Assembly (NCBI RefSeq): GCF_014200405.1
Contig: NZ_JACHBQ010000001.1
Coordinates: 3,038,001 to 3,102,000 of the forward strand
Origin: Cryobacterium roopkundense
GTDB taxonomy: Bacteria; Actinomycetota; Actinomycetes; Actinomycetales; Microbacteriaceae
DNA: 64,000 nt
Direction: 5' to 3'
Below the pieces are notes generated by a model. The model worked only from the letters and a program-made list of their open reading frames with translations. It had not been told where the DNA came from and did no database searches. Positions 25,317 through 33,960 of the stretch are shown piece after piece (the first letter of the stretch is position 1; the number at the start of each line of letters is the position of its first letter). The position numbers and the translations under genes are program-made.

Positions 25317-26575
25317 GCGCCGGGCAAGCGGATGCCGCGAGCCAGGCCGCGCCGGCCGCGGGCGCTGTGAGTCTCGCCCACGGGCTACTCGCCGGCCTCG
25401 ACGAGATCGCCGAGGTGGGCCGCGACGCGGCGCGCGGCGGCTACTCCCGGCATCTCTGGCAGGGCGCCGACCTCGAGCTACGCGAGTGGTTCACCGCGCG
25501 CGCCACCAGCCTCGGCCTCGACGTGGAGACCGACCGCAACGGCAACCTCTGGGCCTGGTGGGGCCTGCCCGGAACGGATGCCGTGGTGACGGGCAGCCAC
25601 CTCGACTCGGTACCGGGGGGTGGCGCCTACGACGGCCCGCTCGGCGTGGTCTCCGCGCTCGACGCCGTCGCCCGGCTGAAGACGACAGGGTTCGTCCCCA
25701 CCCGCCCGTTCGCGGTGCTCGTGTTCGCCGAGGAGGAGGGCTCCCGCTTCGGCGTGGCCTGCCTCGGGTCGAGACTGATCAGCGGCGCCATCGACGCCGA
25801 CGCCGCGCGCGCACTCACCGACCGTGACGGGGTGACGCTGGCCGAGGCATCCGTTCGGGCGGGACTCGACCCGGCGCGCCTCGGCGCCGACCCCGCCGCG
25901 CTCAGCCGCGTTGGCCTGTTCATCGAGCTGCACGTGGAGCAGGGGCGCGGCCTGATCGACCTCGGGTCGCCCGTGGCCGTGGCCTCGTCGATCCTCGCCC
26001 ACGGACGCTGGCGGCTGAGCTTCTCCGGCCAGGGCAACCACGCCGGCGCCACCACCATGGGCGCCAGGCGCGACCCGATGGTCGCCGCGGCGCGCGCCAT
26101 CGTGGCCGTGCAGGACGCCGCCGTGGCCCAGCCCGGCAGCCGCGCCACCGTGGGCCGGTTCGAGGTGATTCCCGGCGGCACGAACGTGATCGCAAGCACC
26201 GTGCACGCCTGGCTCGACGCCCGCGCCGAGACCGACGCCGAGACCCGCGCGCTCGTGGCCGAGATCACCGCGCGCACTGCGGCCGAGGCTGCCCACAACG
26301 GATGCTCCGCTACGGTCACCGAGGAATCCTGGGCCCCGCGAGTGGCCTTCGACCCGGCGTTGCGCGAACGGTTCGCGCTCGCCCTCGGCGACGTGCCGCG
26401 CCTGTCGAGCGGGGCCGGCCACGATGCCGGCGTGCTCGCGAGCCGGGTTCCCAGCGCGATGCTGTTCGTGCGCAACCCCACCGGCATCAGCCACGCCCCC
26501 GAGGAATTCGCCGAGCCGGGCGACTGCGTGGCCGGGGTTGAGGCCCTCGAGCAGCTGCTGCGGAACGTGCTGTGA
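25313..26575 (+). CDS. M20-family amidohydrolase (allantoate amidohydrolase/carbamoylase type), probably the N-formylglutamate step
   Basis: 420 residues from ATG 25313, which overlaps the hutU stop. Di-metal M20 ligands are visible: His and Asp in '[20 protein letters not shown]', the Glu pair in '[16 protein letters not shown]', His in '[10 protein letters not shown]' and a late His in '[10 protein letters not shown]'. The lid-domain motif is '[16 protein letters not shown]'. The family hydrolyses N-carbamoyl or N-acyl amino acids and allantoate. Located between hutU and hutF, and with no hutG in the cluster, it most likely deformylates N-formyl-L-glutamate made by HutF. That assignment is contextual; the sequence alone says only M20 carbamoylase-type. 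Confidence 0.85.
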   Translation: MSAGQADAASQAAPAAGAVSLAHGLLAGLDEIAEVGRDAARGGYSRHLWQGADLELREWFTARATSLGLDVETDRNGNLWAWWGLPGTDAVVTGSHLDSVPGGGAYDGPLGVVSALDAVARLKTTGFVPTRPFAVLVFAEEEGSRFGVACLGSRLISGAIDADAARALTDRDGVTLAEASVRAGLDPARLGADPAALSRVGLFIELHVEQGRGLIDLGSPVAVASSILAHGRWRLSFSGQGNHAGATTMGARRDPMVAAARAIVAVQDAAVAQPGSRATVGRFEVIPGGTNVIASTVHAWLDARAETDAETRALVAEITARTAAEAAHNGCSATVTEESWAPRVAFDPALRERFALALGDVPRLSSGAGHDAGVLASRVPSAMLFVRNPTGISHAPEEFAEPGDCVAGVEALEQLLRNVL

Positions 26576-27990
26576 CCGGGGCGTCGGGGACGACCGGCCC
26601 GAACGCCTCGTACTGGTGCGAGACTCTCGTGATCGACGGGGTTCCCGTGGCCGGTGTGCGGCTTGAGGTGGAGGCCGGCCGGCTCGCGCGGGTGTTGCGC
26701 GGGTGCCTCCCGGAACCGTTCGACGTGCAGCTCGGCACCGTGCTTCCAGGCTTCGCCAACGCGCACTCGCACGCCTTTCACCGGGCGCTTCGCGGCCACA
26801 CCCACGCCGACGGCGGGGACTTCTGGCGCTGGCGGGAGCGCATGTACGGCGTGGCCGGGCGGCTCGACCCCGACACGTACTTCGACCTGGCCCGCGCGGT
26901 CTTCGCCGAGATGCTCGTGAGCGGTTTCACCGCGGTCGGCGAGTTCCACTACGTGCACCATCGCGGCGACGGTTCCGCGTACGATCCGCCGCACGCCATG
27001 GAACTCGCGCTGGTGGCGGCGGCGCGCGAGGTGGGCATGCGCTTGGTGCTGCTCGACACTGCCTACCTGCAGGGCGGGATCGGACGGGGCCTGGGCCCCG
27101 AACAGCTCGCGTTCGGCGACGGCTCGGCCACGGGCTGGCTCGCGCGCTGGCACGGGCTGCGCCACCGGCTCGGTGCCGCTCCCGACGGTGACGTCCTGCC
27201 GCCCGCCTCGGCGTGCGGCGACGGGCTGGTCACCCTCGGGGCGGCGCTGCACTCGGTGCGGGCAGTGTCCCCCGAGGCGATGCGCGAGATTCTCGACGGA
27301 GTGCCCTCCCACATCCCCCTGCACGTGCATCTGTCGGAGCAGCCGCAGGAGAACGCGGACTGCGTGGCGGCGTTCGGGCTCACGCCCACCGCCGTGCTGC
27401 ACTCGCTCGGCGCCCTTGCCCCGCGGCTGAGCGTCGTGCATGCCACTCACCTCACCGATGCCGACAGGGCGCTGCTCGGCGCGGCCGCGGTCACGGTGGT
27501 GATGTGCCCCACGACAGAGGCAGACCTCGGAGACGGCATCGGCCCGGCCCGCGAACTCGCCGATGCCGGCGCCCCCATCGCGCTCGGTTCCGACCAGAAC
27601 GCCGTGATCGACCCGTTCCTCGAGATGCGCGCACTCGAGATGGGCGAACGACTGGCGTCCGGAACACGTGGGCGCTTCACGCCCGCCGAGCTGCTCGCGG
27701 CCGCCTCCGCGCAGGGTTATGCCTCGCTCGGCCTGGGCGGCTCGGCGCTGCACCCGGGGGACCCGTGCGACCTAGTGGAGGTGGCGACCGCCAGCATCCG
27801 TAGCGTCGGTTCGAGCGCCGGCCAGCTGCCGCTCACCGCGACGGCCTCCGACGTGCTGCGGGTGATCGTGGCCGGCCGGATCGTGGCCGACGGCGGCCGG
27901 CTCGTGGGCACCGACGGCACCGCCGCGCGCCCCGAAGCCATGATGGCCGCCGCCCTCGCCCGACTCGACCTGCCGGGAGGCACTCGATGA
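26572..27990 (+). CDS. hutF: Formimidoylglutamate deiminase
   Basis: 472 residues, GTG start overlapping the previous stop. Amidohydrolase superfamily with HutF-specific features: 'GFANAHSHAFHRALRGHTHA' with 'DFWRWRERMY', 'VGEFHYVHH', 'HVHLSEQPQENADCV', 'VHATHLTDAD', 'MCPTTEADLGDG' and 'LGSDQNAVIDPFLEMRALEM'. It deiminates N-formimino-L-glutamate to N-formyl-L-glutamate and ammonia, so this organism uses the two-step route rather than HutG-type formiminoglutamase. Coupled to hutI by ATGA overlap. Confidence 0.95.
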   Translation: MTGASGTTGPNASYWCETLVIDGVPVAGVRLEVEAGRLARVLRGCLPEPFDVQLGTVLPGFANAHSHAFHRALRGHTHADGGDFWRWRERMYGVAGRLDPDTYFDLARAVFAEMLVSGFTAVGEFHYVHHRGDGSAYDPPHAMELALVAAAREVGMRLVLLDTAYLQGGIGRGLGPEQLAFGDGSATGWLARWHGLRHRLGAAPDGDVLPPASACGDGLVTLGAALHSVRAVSPEAMREILDGVPSHIPLHVHLSEQPQENADCVAAFGLTPTAVLHSLGALAPRLSVVHATHLTDADRALLGAAAVTVVMCPTTEADLGDGIGPARELADAGAPIALGSDQNAVIDPFLEMRALEMGERLASGTRGRFTPAELLAAASAQGYASLGLGGSALHPGDPCDLVEVATASIRSVGSSAGQLPLTATASDVLRVIVAGRIVADGGRLVGTDGTAARPEAMMAAALARLDLPGGTR

Positions 27991-29159
27991 CCACCGAACT
28001 CGTGACCAACATCGGCGAGCTCACCACGCAGAACGACGACCGCAACCGCTTGCACAACGCGGCCCTCGTGATCGGCGACGGACGCGTGCTCTGGATCGGC
28101 CTCGCCGCCGAGGCCCCGGCCGCCGACACGAAAACGGATGCCGGTGGCCGCGCCGCCCTGCCCGGCTGGGTGGACACGCACAGTCACGTGGTTTTCGCGG
28201 GCGATCGCTCGGCGGAATTCGAGGCGCGCATGGCCGGCCAGGCGTATGCCGCCGGCGGCATCAATGTGACCGTCGAGGCGACGCGCGCGGCCACCGAGGA
28301 GCAACTCGCGGCGACCGCGCAGGGCTTACGTGACGAGGCCGAGGCCCAGGGCACCACCTTCCTCGAGACCAAGACCGGCTACGGTCTCGATCTGGCGAGC
28401 GAGGTGCGTAGTGCTCGCGCCGCCGCATCCGTTGCCGATGTGGTGACCTACCTCGGCGCGCACATCGTGCCGGCGGGGGTGGACCGCCGCGACTACCTCG
28501 ACCTCGTGACAGGCCCGATGCTCGAGGCGGTGCGGCCGTATGTGCACTTTATCGACGCCTTCTGCGAGGCGGGGGCCTTCGACGTGGAGGAGACCCGCGA
28601 GGTGCTGCTCGCCGGGCGCGCGGCGGGCCTCGGCCTGCGCGTGCACGGCAACCAGCTCGGCTTCAGCGGCGGCGTGCGGCTCGCGACGGAACTCGGCTGC
28701 CTCAGCGTGGACCACTGCAACCACCTGGAACCTGCGGACGTGGATGCCCTAGCCGGGTGCGGCACTGTGGCCACGCTGCTGCCGGCCTGCGATCTGTCCA
28801 CCCGGCAGCCGTTCCCGCCGGCGCGGCGGCTGCTCGACGCGGGGGCGTCGATCGCGCTCGCGTCCAACTGCAACCCGGGGAGTTCGTACACCACGTCGAT
28901 GCCGTTCTGCGTGGCCACGGCGGTGCTCCAGATGGGCCTCACCCTCGACGAAGCGGTGTGGGCCGCCACCCGAGGAGCGGCGAAGGCGGTGGGCCGGGAA
29001 CACGGAGCGGATGCCGTGGGCTCACTCCACGTGGGCGGCCTCGCCGACCTGCAGCTACTGAACGCACCCACGGTGGCGCACCTCGCGTACCGCCCCGGGG
29101 TGCCGCTCACGCACGCGGTCTGGCGCCGCGGTATCCGTCGCTGGGCCCCGGCCGCGTAG
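27987..29159 (+). CDS. hutI: Imidazolonepropionase
   Basis: 390 residues, ATG overlapping the hutF stop. Metal and substrate motifs: 'LPGWVDTHSHVVFAGDR', 'TFLETKTGYGLDLASE', 'THV'-like third region replaced by 'VVTYLGAHIVPAG', 'VHGNQLGFSGGV', 'VDHCNHLEPAD' and 'LASNCNPGSSYTTSM'. It hydrolyses imidazolonepropionate to formiminoglutamate, the HutF substrate. It is the last gene of the hut transcript; histidine ammonia-lyase (hutH) is not in the window and must lie elsewhere. Confidence 0.95.
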   Translation: MTTELVTNIGELTTQNDDRNRLHNAALVIGDGRVLWIGLAAEAPAADTKTDAGGRAALPGWVDTHSHVVFAGDRSAEFEARMAGQAYAAGGINVTVEATRAATEEQLAATAQGLRDEAEAQGTTFLETKTGYGLDLASEVRSARAAASVADVVTYLGAHIVPAGVDRRDYLDLVTGPMLEAVRPYVHFIDAFCEAGAFDVEETREVLLAGRAAGLGLRVHGNQLGFSGGVRLATELGCLSVDHCNHLEPADVDALAGCGTVATLLPACDLSTRQPFPPARRLLDAGASIALASNCNPGSSYTTSMPFCVATAVLQMGLTLDEAVWAATRGAAKAVGREHGADAVGSLHVGGLADLQLLNAPTVAHLAYRPGVPLTHAVWRRGIRRWAPAA

Positions 29160-29203
29160 CGGCCGGGAGCGACGCTGGTGGTGCCCCGCTGATCGAGGCA
29201 CGA

Positions 29204-29420
29204 CGAAGAAGCGATCGCGACCCGACCCTCGGACCGCACTCAGGCCTGAGGAACGACTCGCCGGGTCTCGATCGCTCGTGCCTCGCGCCTCGACCAGCGG
29301 GTGGGAAGAAGCGATCGAGCACTCGCGACCCGACCCTCGGACCGCACTCAGGCCTGAGGATCGACTCGCCGGGTCTCGATCGCTCGTGCCTCGCGCCTCG
29401 CGCCTCGACCAGCGGGTGGG
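29204..29420. repeat. Two tandem ~100-115-bp intergenic repeat units
   Basis: Two consecutive units, each beginning GAAGAAGCGATCG and ending CTCGACCAGCGGGTG. Both contain GACCCGACCCTCGGACCG, the palindrome CTCAGGCCTGAG, and GGGTCTCGATCGCTCGTG. The second unit has an extra GCGCCTC step. The 3' half is the same family as the unit near 1788. They lie between convergent genes (hutI and the small LPXTG protein), where such palindromes may help end transcription. Confidence 0.8.
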
Positions 29421-29435
29421 GCGGGGCGCGCTTGG

Positions 29436-29690
29436 TTAGGCGCGGGCGCGGCGGCGGATGATGGGGACCGAGACGAGACCGAGACCGAGGGCCAGGGCGC
29501 CGACGGCCGGCCACATGAGCAGCGTGGCGGCATCCGTTCCCGTGGAGGGCAGCGTGCTCGTGCCCGTACCCGTGCTGGTGCTGTTGCTCGCCGGCCCCGA
29601 GGGCACGTACGTCGCGGCGTTGGCAACTGACGGCACAGCAAAGAATACGAGACCCGCTAACGCAACTGCCGCGAAAGTCTTTCGAACCAT
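29436..29690 (-). CDS. Very small sortase-substrate-like surface peptide (LPSTG), module 1
   Basis: 84 residues. ATG preceded by AAGGAG with an 8-base spacer. Signal peptide (MVRKTFAAVALAGLVFF..., cleavage near ANAA), then only ~25 mature residues, rich in Ser, Thr and Gly (SNSTSTGTGTST), then the sorting signal: LPSTG, a hydrophobic segment and a final RRRAR tail. After sorting, almost nothing but a Ser/Thr-rich peptide would remain on the wall. It lies 78 bases downstream of a DUF4012 gene; two paralogous pairs occur later in the window, where the small protein carries an extra Ig-like domain. No sortase gene is in the window. Confidence 0.85.
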   Translation of the reverse strand: MVRKTFAAVALAGLVFFAVPSVANAATYVPSGPASNSTSTGTGTSTLPSTGTDAATLLMWPAVGALALGLGLVSVPIIRRRARA

Positions 29691-29768
29691 GATGACAACT
29701 CCTTACCCGAATTGAAGAGCCCAATTGACGTGCAGTTTATGCCGATTGAGCGTGTCTCACTATAGGGG

Positions 29769-31568
29769 TCAGCGACAGATATTTTCGAGCACTTTCGGGG
29801 TCTGGCTCGTGACGACGGGGGTGCCGACGGCCGCCAGGTCACCGTCGAACGGCAGCTGCCCCAGCCAGTCGAAGCGCAGTACCGTGCTCTCCCCAGGTGC
29901 GAGGAGCACCTCCACCGTGCTCACCGGATACCCGCTGTCGGTCGCCTCGTTGTGCGGCACAGCCGCGTCATCACGCGTGAGTCCGACGTTTTTCATACCG
30001 GGCGCCCCGTACACCGAAATGATCGTCTGCACGTTTCCCGGCGTCACGCCGTAGATTCCGCCGCCGGTGGCCCGCGACGACAGGGTGGTGCCGGCGTCGG
30101 CCGGCGCCGTGTTCGTCAGCGTCACGCTGACCCCATAACTGGGGCGACCATTTGTGCGACATTCCTGCTGGCCTAACCCCATTTTTACGTCGAGGTAGGT
30201 GTCCATCTTGCCGCCGGTAGAGTCGTTGAGATACACCCCGAACCTGGTGATCTGGGCGTCGCTCACCGGCCGCGCCCCAGCCAGGGTGGTGTCAGCCAGA
30301 ATCTGCTGTTCGGCCTCGTGCGCACTCCACACCAGCATGCGTCCCTCCGAACCGGCGCGCGCGAACGCTTCGATGAGCTTCACGGGATCGGCGTGCCCGG
30401 CCGAGACCTCGGTGAAAACGGATGCCGCGGCGGAGGCGAAGAAGACGTCCTGCTGCGTCTTATCGGCGTAGGTGGCGTACACGTCGCGCACGAGCAGCTG
30501 CACGGCGTTCTCGGCGGTGAGAGTCTCCCCTGTCGTCAGAACCATCGGGCCGGTGGCCTTCAACAGGTAGCCGAGGGTGGCCGGGTCGACCGTGAGCACG
30601 CCGTCGACCTCCAGCCCGAACTTGAGCCGCCACATCTCCCGGGTGAGTGCCCCGGTGAGTGAGAAGTCGGGCGTGAGGTTGGCGCTTTGCACGAACCGGC
30701 CGGTGGTGTCCCCAAAAATCGCCTCGGTGTCGGCCGGCAGCTCGAGCACGGGCTCCGCGGTGCTCTTGAAGTCTTCGCTGGAGGCCTGCTCCGCGAGGGT
30801 GATCCTGCCGTTCTCGGTGTGGATGATCGCCATCGCTCCCGAGACGCCGCCGGTGGCGCGCAGCTCTCCAGGGTTCTGCACCAGAAGGAGGTAGTTGCGC
30901 GCACCGTCCGCTCCGAGCATGTCGGGCAGCAGGCGCACGGCGCGGTCCAGGGTGTCCACGCTCGCCGCGGCGGCGGTGACCACCCTCTCAAGCTCGGCAA
31001 CGGCATCCGTTACAGGGGCGAACGTGTGCGTGGAGTCGATGAGCTGCACATCGTCGCGGGCCTGCGCGAGGGCCACGTTCGCGGCGCTGATCTGCGGCTG
31101 CACGGCCACGAGGGGCTGCACGTCGAGGGCGCCGTCCACGGGTTTGAAATCGGCGATCTTCACGTCGCCCACGATCTGGGTGAGCGGCTCCGCGGCGTTC
31201 TGGGCGAGCTCATCGACGATGCCCGCGACCTGTCGCACTGAGGTGAGGTTGCTGCCGATGAACGGCACGTACTCGAAGGTGCGCCACACCGGGTCGCTCG
31301 TGAGCATGGCGGCGCGGGCGGCATGCGGGGCGAGCTCGGCGAATGTCTCGCCGGCGGCCTCGCCATCGCCCGCCACGACCTCGCTGCGTATCTGGGCGGC
31401 CAACGGAATGGCGCTCAGCAGCTCGTCCTTGGCCATCACAGCCCGAACCCCCACCCAGGCCGTGGCGGAGACCACCACGATCATGCCGGCCAGGACGATT
31501 CGCAGGACGACTTTATGCCCCGCAGATCGGCCTTTCCCGTGCGGTGTGAGTACCGAGATTGGTTCCAT
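29769..31568 (-). CDS. DUF4012 membrane-anchored protein, module 1
   Basis: 599 residues. Short cytoplasmic N-terminus, one membrane segment (~residues 22-44), then a long extracellular part. DUF4012 hallmarks: 'NYLLLVQNPGELRATGGVSG', 'LKATGPMVLTTGETLTAENA', 'VLVWSAHEAEQQIL'-like segment, 'GVYLNDSTGGKMDTYL' and 'CRTNGRPSYGVSVTLTNTAP'. Cysteines occur at that point and at the very end (ENICR), a pair kept in all three paralogues here. The ATG at 31568 has no ribosome site but is preceded by TTGAATATTTGA, similar to the module 3 leader. The family function is unknown; it is often found near exopolysaccharide genes. It starts next to the divergent glycan operon. Confidence 0.88.
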   Translation of the reverse strand: MEPISVLTPHGKGRSAGHKVVLRIVLAGMIVVVSATAWVGVRAVMAKDELLSAIPLAAQIRSEVVAGDGEAAGETFAELAPHAARAAMLTSDPVWRTFEYVPFIGSNLTSVRQVAGIVDELAQNAAEPLTQIVGDVKIADFKPVDGALDVQPLVAVQPQISAANVALAQARDDVQLIDSTHTFAPVTDAVAELERVVTAAAASVDTLDRAVRLLPDMLGADGARNYLLLVQNPGELRATGGVSGAMAIIHTENGRITLAEQASSEDFKSTAEPVLELPADTEAIFGDTTGRFVQSANLTPDFSLTGALTREMWRLKFGLEVDGVLTVDPATLGYLLKATGPMVLTTGETLTAENAVQLLVRDVYATYADKTQQDVFFASAAASVFTEVSAGHADPVKLIEAFARAGSEGRMLVWSAHEAEQQILADTTLAGARPVSDAQITRFGVYLNDSTGGKMDTYLDVKMGLGQQECRTNGRPSYGVSVTLTNTAPADAGTTLSSRATGGGIYGVTPGNVQTIISVYGAPGMKNVGLTRDDAAVPHNEATDSGYPVSTVEVLLAPGESTVLRFDWLGQLPFDGDLAAVGTPVVTSQTPKVLENICR

Positions 31569-31742
31569 TCAAATATTCAACCAGAGCAAATGTCGCTATC
31601 GTGCGGGCCGATAACCCAGTTCGAGGGACATCTGGACGGCCAAGTTTATGATCTTGGCGGCCCCGTTTTCGCACTCCGCGAGTAAAATAACGCTGCTGAG
31701 CCGCCGAGCCGATCCACGACCACTAGCAAAGGACTGTGGCCC
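31569..31742. promoter_or_regulatory. Divergent promoter region at the left edge of the glycan locus
   Basis: Relatively A+T-rich. It contains an imperfect palindrome CCAAG-8-CTTGG (31640-31657) that could be an operator for one or both directions, and TAAAAT at 31683-31688 as a possible -10 for the rightward operon. A TTGAATATTTGA motif directly abuts the DUF4012 start codon. Confidence 0.4.
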
Positions 31743-33011
31743 ATGACACAACGCAAACTGGTCATTGTGGGGCAGGGCTACGTGGGCCTGCCGGTCACGA
31801 TGCGGGCCATCGAGGTGGGCTACACCGTGGTGGGCATCGACCTCGACGCGGCCCGCATCGCCAATCTGCGCGGCGGCATCTCCTACGTCGACGACGTGTC
31901 CCACGATCAGCTGCGTGCCGCGCTCGCGACCGGCCGCTACCTGCCCACCACCGACTACGCCGACGTGGCCAACTTCGACGTCGCCGTGATCACGGTTCCC
32001 ACTCCCCTGCGCGACACCCTGCCCGACCTGTCCTTCATCGAAGCGTCGAGCGCCTCCCTGTCGGAACACCTCACCCTCGGCGCCACGGTCATCCTCGAAT
32101 CCACGACCTACCCTGGCACCACCGAAGAGATGCTGGTTCCCATCCTCGAGAAGGGGTCCGGCCTGCAGGCCGGGCGCGACTTCCACGTGGGTTACAGCCC
32201 TGAGCGCATCGACCCCGGCAACACGCAGTGGGGCTTCGTGGAGACTCCGAAGGTGGTGTCGGGGGTGAACGCCGCGTCGCTCGCCCAGGTGAAGGCCTTC
32301 TACGACGAACTCGTGAACGAGACGGTTCCGGTGAGTTCCCCGAAGGAGGCCGAGCTCACCAAGCTGCTCGAGAACACATTCCGTCACGTGAATATTGCCC
32401 TGGTGAATGAGCTCGCCATCTTCGCGCACCAGCTCGGGGTGAACGTGTGGGAGTCCATCGAGGCCGCCGGCACGAAGCCGTTCGGCTTCATGAAATTCAC
32501 GCCGGGCCCCGGCGTGGGCGGCCACTGCCTGCCGGTCGATCCGAGCTACCTGTCCTGGCAGGTTAAACGCAAGCTCGGGCAGAACTTTCGTTTCGTCGAG
32601 CTCGCCAACGACGTGAACGACCACATGCCGCAGTACGTCGTGCAGCGGATGCTGGAACTTCTCAACGAAGACGGTAAGGCCATGAAGAACTCGCGTGTGC
32701 TCATGCTCGGACTGGCATACAAGAAGAACACCGGCGACATCCGCGAGGCTCCCTCCGTGCACCTCGCCGACCTGCTGCGCGGCTACGGGGCCACCGTGAG
32801 CGCCGTTGACACGCACGTGGAGAGCCATCGCTGGCCGGCTGGCATCGACTGCAGCGAGCTCACCCGGGAGACTGTCGCCGCCGCCGACATTGTGGTGCTG
32901 CTCACCGAACACGACGAATTCGACCTCGGCCTGCTCGGCGAAGGCAGCACGCTCGTGCTCGACACCAAGAACTGCGTGCCCGCCACCTCGACCCGCGTGC
33001 ACCGGCTCTGA
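31743..33011 (+). CDS. UDP-N-acetylhexosamine 6-dehydrogenase (WbpA/TviB/WecC type)
   Basis: 422 residues. N-terminal NAD fold 'LVIVGQGYVGLPVTMRAI'. Middle: 'VGYSPERIDPGNTQWGF', typical of UDP-GlcNAc/ManNAc dehydrogenases rather than UDP-Glc dehydrogenase. The catalytic Cys is in 'GPGVGGHCLPVDPSYLSW'. C-terminal UDP-binding domain 'MLGLAYKKNTGDIREAPS'. It makes a UDP-HexNAc uronic acid. The following gene is a sugar epimerase, so UDP-GalNAcA via WbpA/WbpP-like steps is plausible; UDP-ManNAcA is the alternative. AAAGGA lies ~11 bases before the ATG. First gene of the rightward glycan operon. Confidence 0.9.
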   Translation: MTQRKLVIVGQGYVGLPVTMRAIEVGYTVVGIDLDAARIANLRGGISYVDDVSHDQLRAALATGRYLPTTDYADVANFDVAVITVPTPLRDTLPDLSFIEASSASLSEHLTLGATVILESTTYPGTTEEMLVPILEKGSGLQAGRDFHVGYSPERIDPGNTQWGFVETPKVVSGVNAASLAQVKAFYDELVNETVPVSSPKEAELTKLLENTFRHVNIALVNELAIFAHQLGVNVWESIEAAGTKPFGFMKFTPGPGVGGHCLPVDPSYLSWQVKRKLGQNFRFVELANDVNDHMPQYVVQRMLELLNEDGKAMKNSRVLMLGLAYKKNTGDIREAPSVHLADLLRGYGATVSAVDTHVESHRWPAGIDCSELTRETVAAADIVVLLTEHDEFDLGLLGEGSTLVLDTKNCVPATSTRVHRL

Positions 33012-33026
33012 GGGGTGGCGGCGGCG

Positions 33027-33956
33027 ATGGAGGTTCTGATCACCGGTGGGTGCGGGTTCATCGGCACGAATCTGGTGGACAGACTGTTGCGTGAGCCGGG
33101 GATCGACCGGGTGCGCACCCTCGACAACTACGCCACGGGCATCCGTCGTGTCGTGGCGGATGCGCGCGTGTGGGAGATCGAAGGAGACCTGCGCGACTAC
33201 GACGCCGTGCTGCGCGCGAGCGCCGGCGTGCAGGCGATCGTGCATCTGGGCGCGCTGCCGTCGGTGCCGCGGTCGCTGCACGATCCGATGAGCACCAATA
33301 ACGTGAACGTGACGGGCACCCTGCACGTGCTCGAGGCTGCGCGCGCCAGTGGGGTGAACCACGTGAGTGTGGCGTCCTCGTCGAGCGTCTACGGGGCCAA
33401 CCCGGCCCTGCCGAAGATCGAGACGCTCGCCACGCTGCCACTGAGTCCCTATGCAGTGAGCAAACTCGCCACCGAGTCCTACGCCAACGCCTACGCCACA
33501 AGTTTCGGGCTGCACACGCTTGCACTGCGGTTCTTCAACGTGTTCGGACCGCTGCAGCGCGCCGACCACGTGTACGCCGCGGTGATTCCCCGGTTTCTCG
33601 CGGCGCTCAAGAACGACGAACCGCTCACGGTGTTCGGCGACGGCGAGCAGTCCCGCGATTTCACGTCGGTGCATGCCGTCACCGACGCCCTCACCAAGGC
33701 GCTGCTGCGCACGGTGACGAGCCCCACCCCGGTGAACCTCGCCTTCGGCACCCGCACCTCGTTGAACACGGTGATCGGGTTGTTGCAGCAGCTGCATCCG
33801 CGCCCGATCCAGGTGACCTACGCGCCGGGCCGGGCGGGCGACGTGGCGCACTCGCAGGCGAGTTCTGCTCTGCTCGGATCGCTGATCCCCGACGTGGAGC
33901 GGCCGGAGTTCGCGCTCGCGCTGCGGCAGGTCTACGACTGGTACATGGGGCTGTGA
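33027..33956 (+). CDS. NAD-dependent UDP-sugar 4-epimerase
   Basis: 309 residues from ATG 33027 (AGGGG upstream); an in-frame GTG 12 bases earlier is less likely. Short-chain dehydrogenase fold with GxxGxxG 'VLITGGCGFIGTNLVDRLL', active site 'SVASSSSVYGANPALPKIE' and YxxxK in 'SPYAVSKLATESYA', plus 'LRFFNVFGPLQRADHVYAAV' and 'FGDGEQSRDFTSV'. Similar to UDP-GlcNAc/GlcNAcA 4-epimerases of WbpP/TviC type. Acts with the preceding dehydrogenase on the same nucleotide sugar. Four bases separate it from the flippase gene. Confidence 0.88.
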   Translation: MEVLITGGCGFIGTNLVDRLLREPGIDRVRTLDNYATGIRRVVADARVWEIEGDLRDYDAVLRASAGVQAIVHLGALPSVPRSLHDPMSTNNVNVTGTLHVLEAARASGVNHVSVASSSSVYGANPALPKIETLATLPLSPYAVSKLATESYANAYATSFGLHTLALRFFNVFGPLQRADHVYAAVIPRFLAALKNDEPLTVFGDGEQSRDFTSVHAVTDALTKALLRTVTSPTPVNLAFGTRTSLNTVIGLLQQLHPRPIQVTYAPGRAGDVAHSQASSALLGSLIPDVERPEFALALRQVYDWYMGL

Positions 33957-33960
33957 ACGG

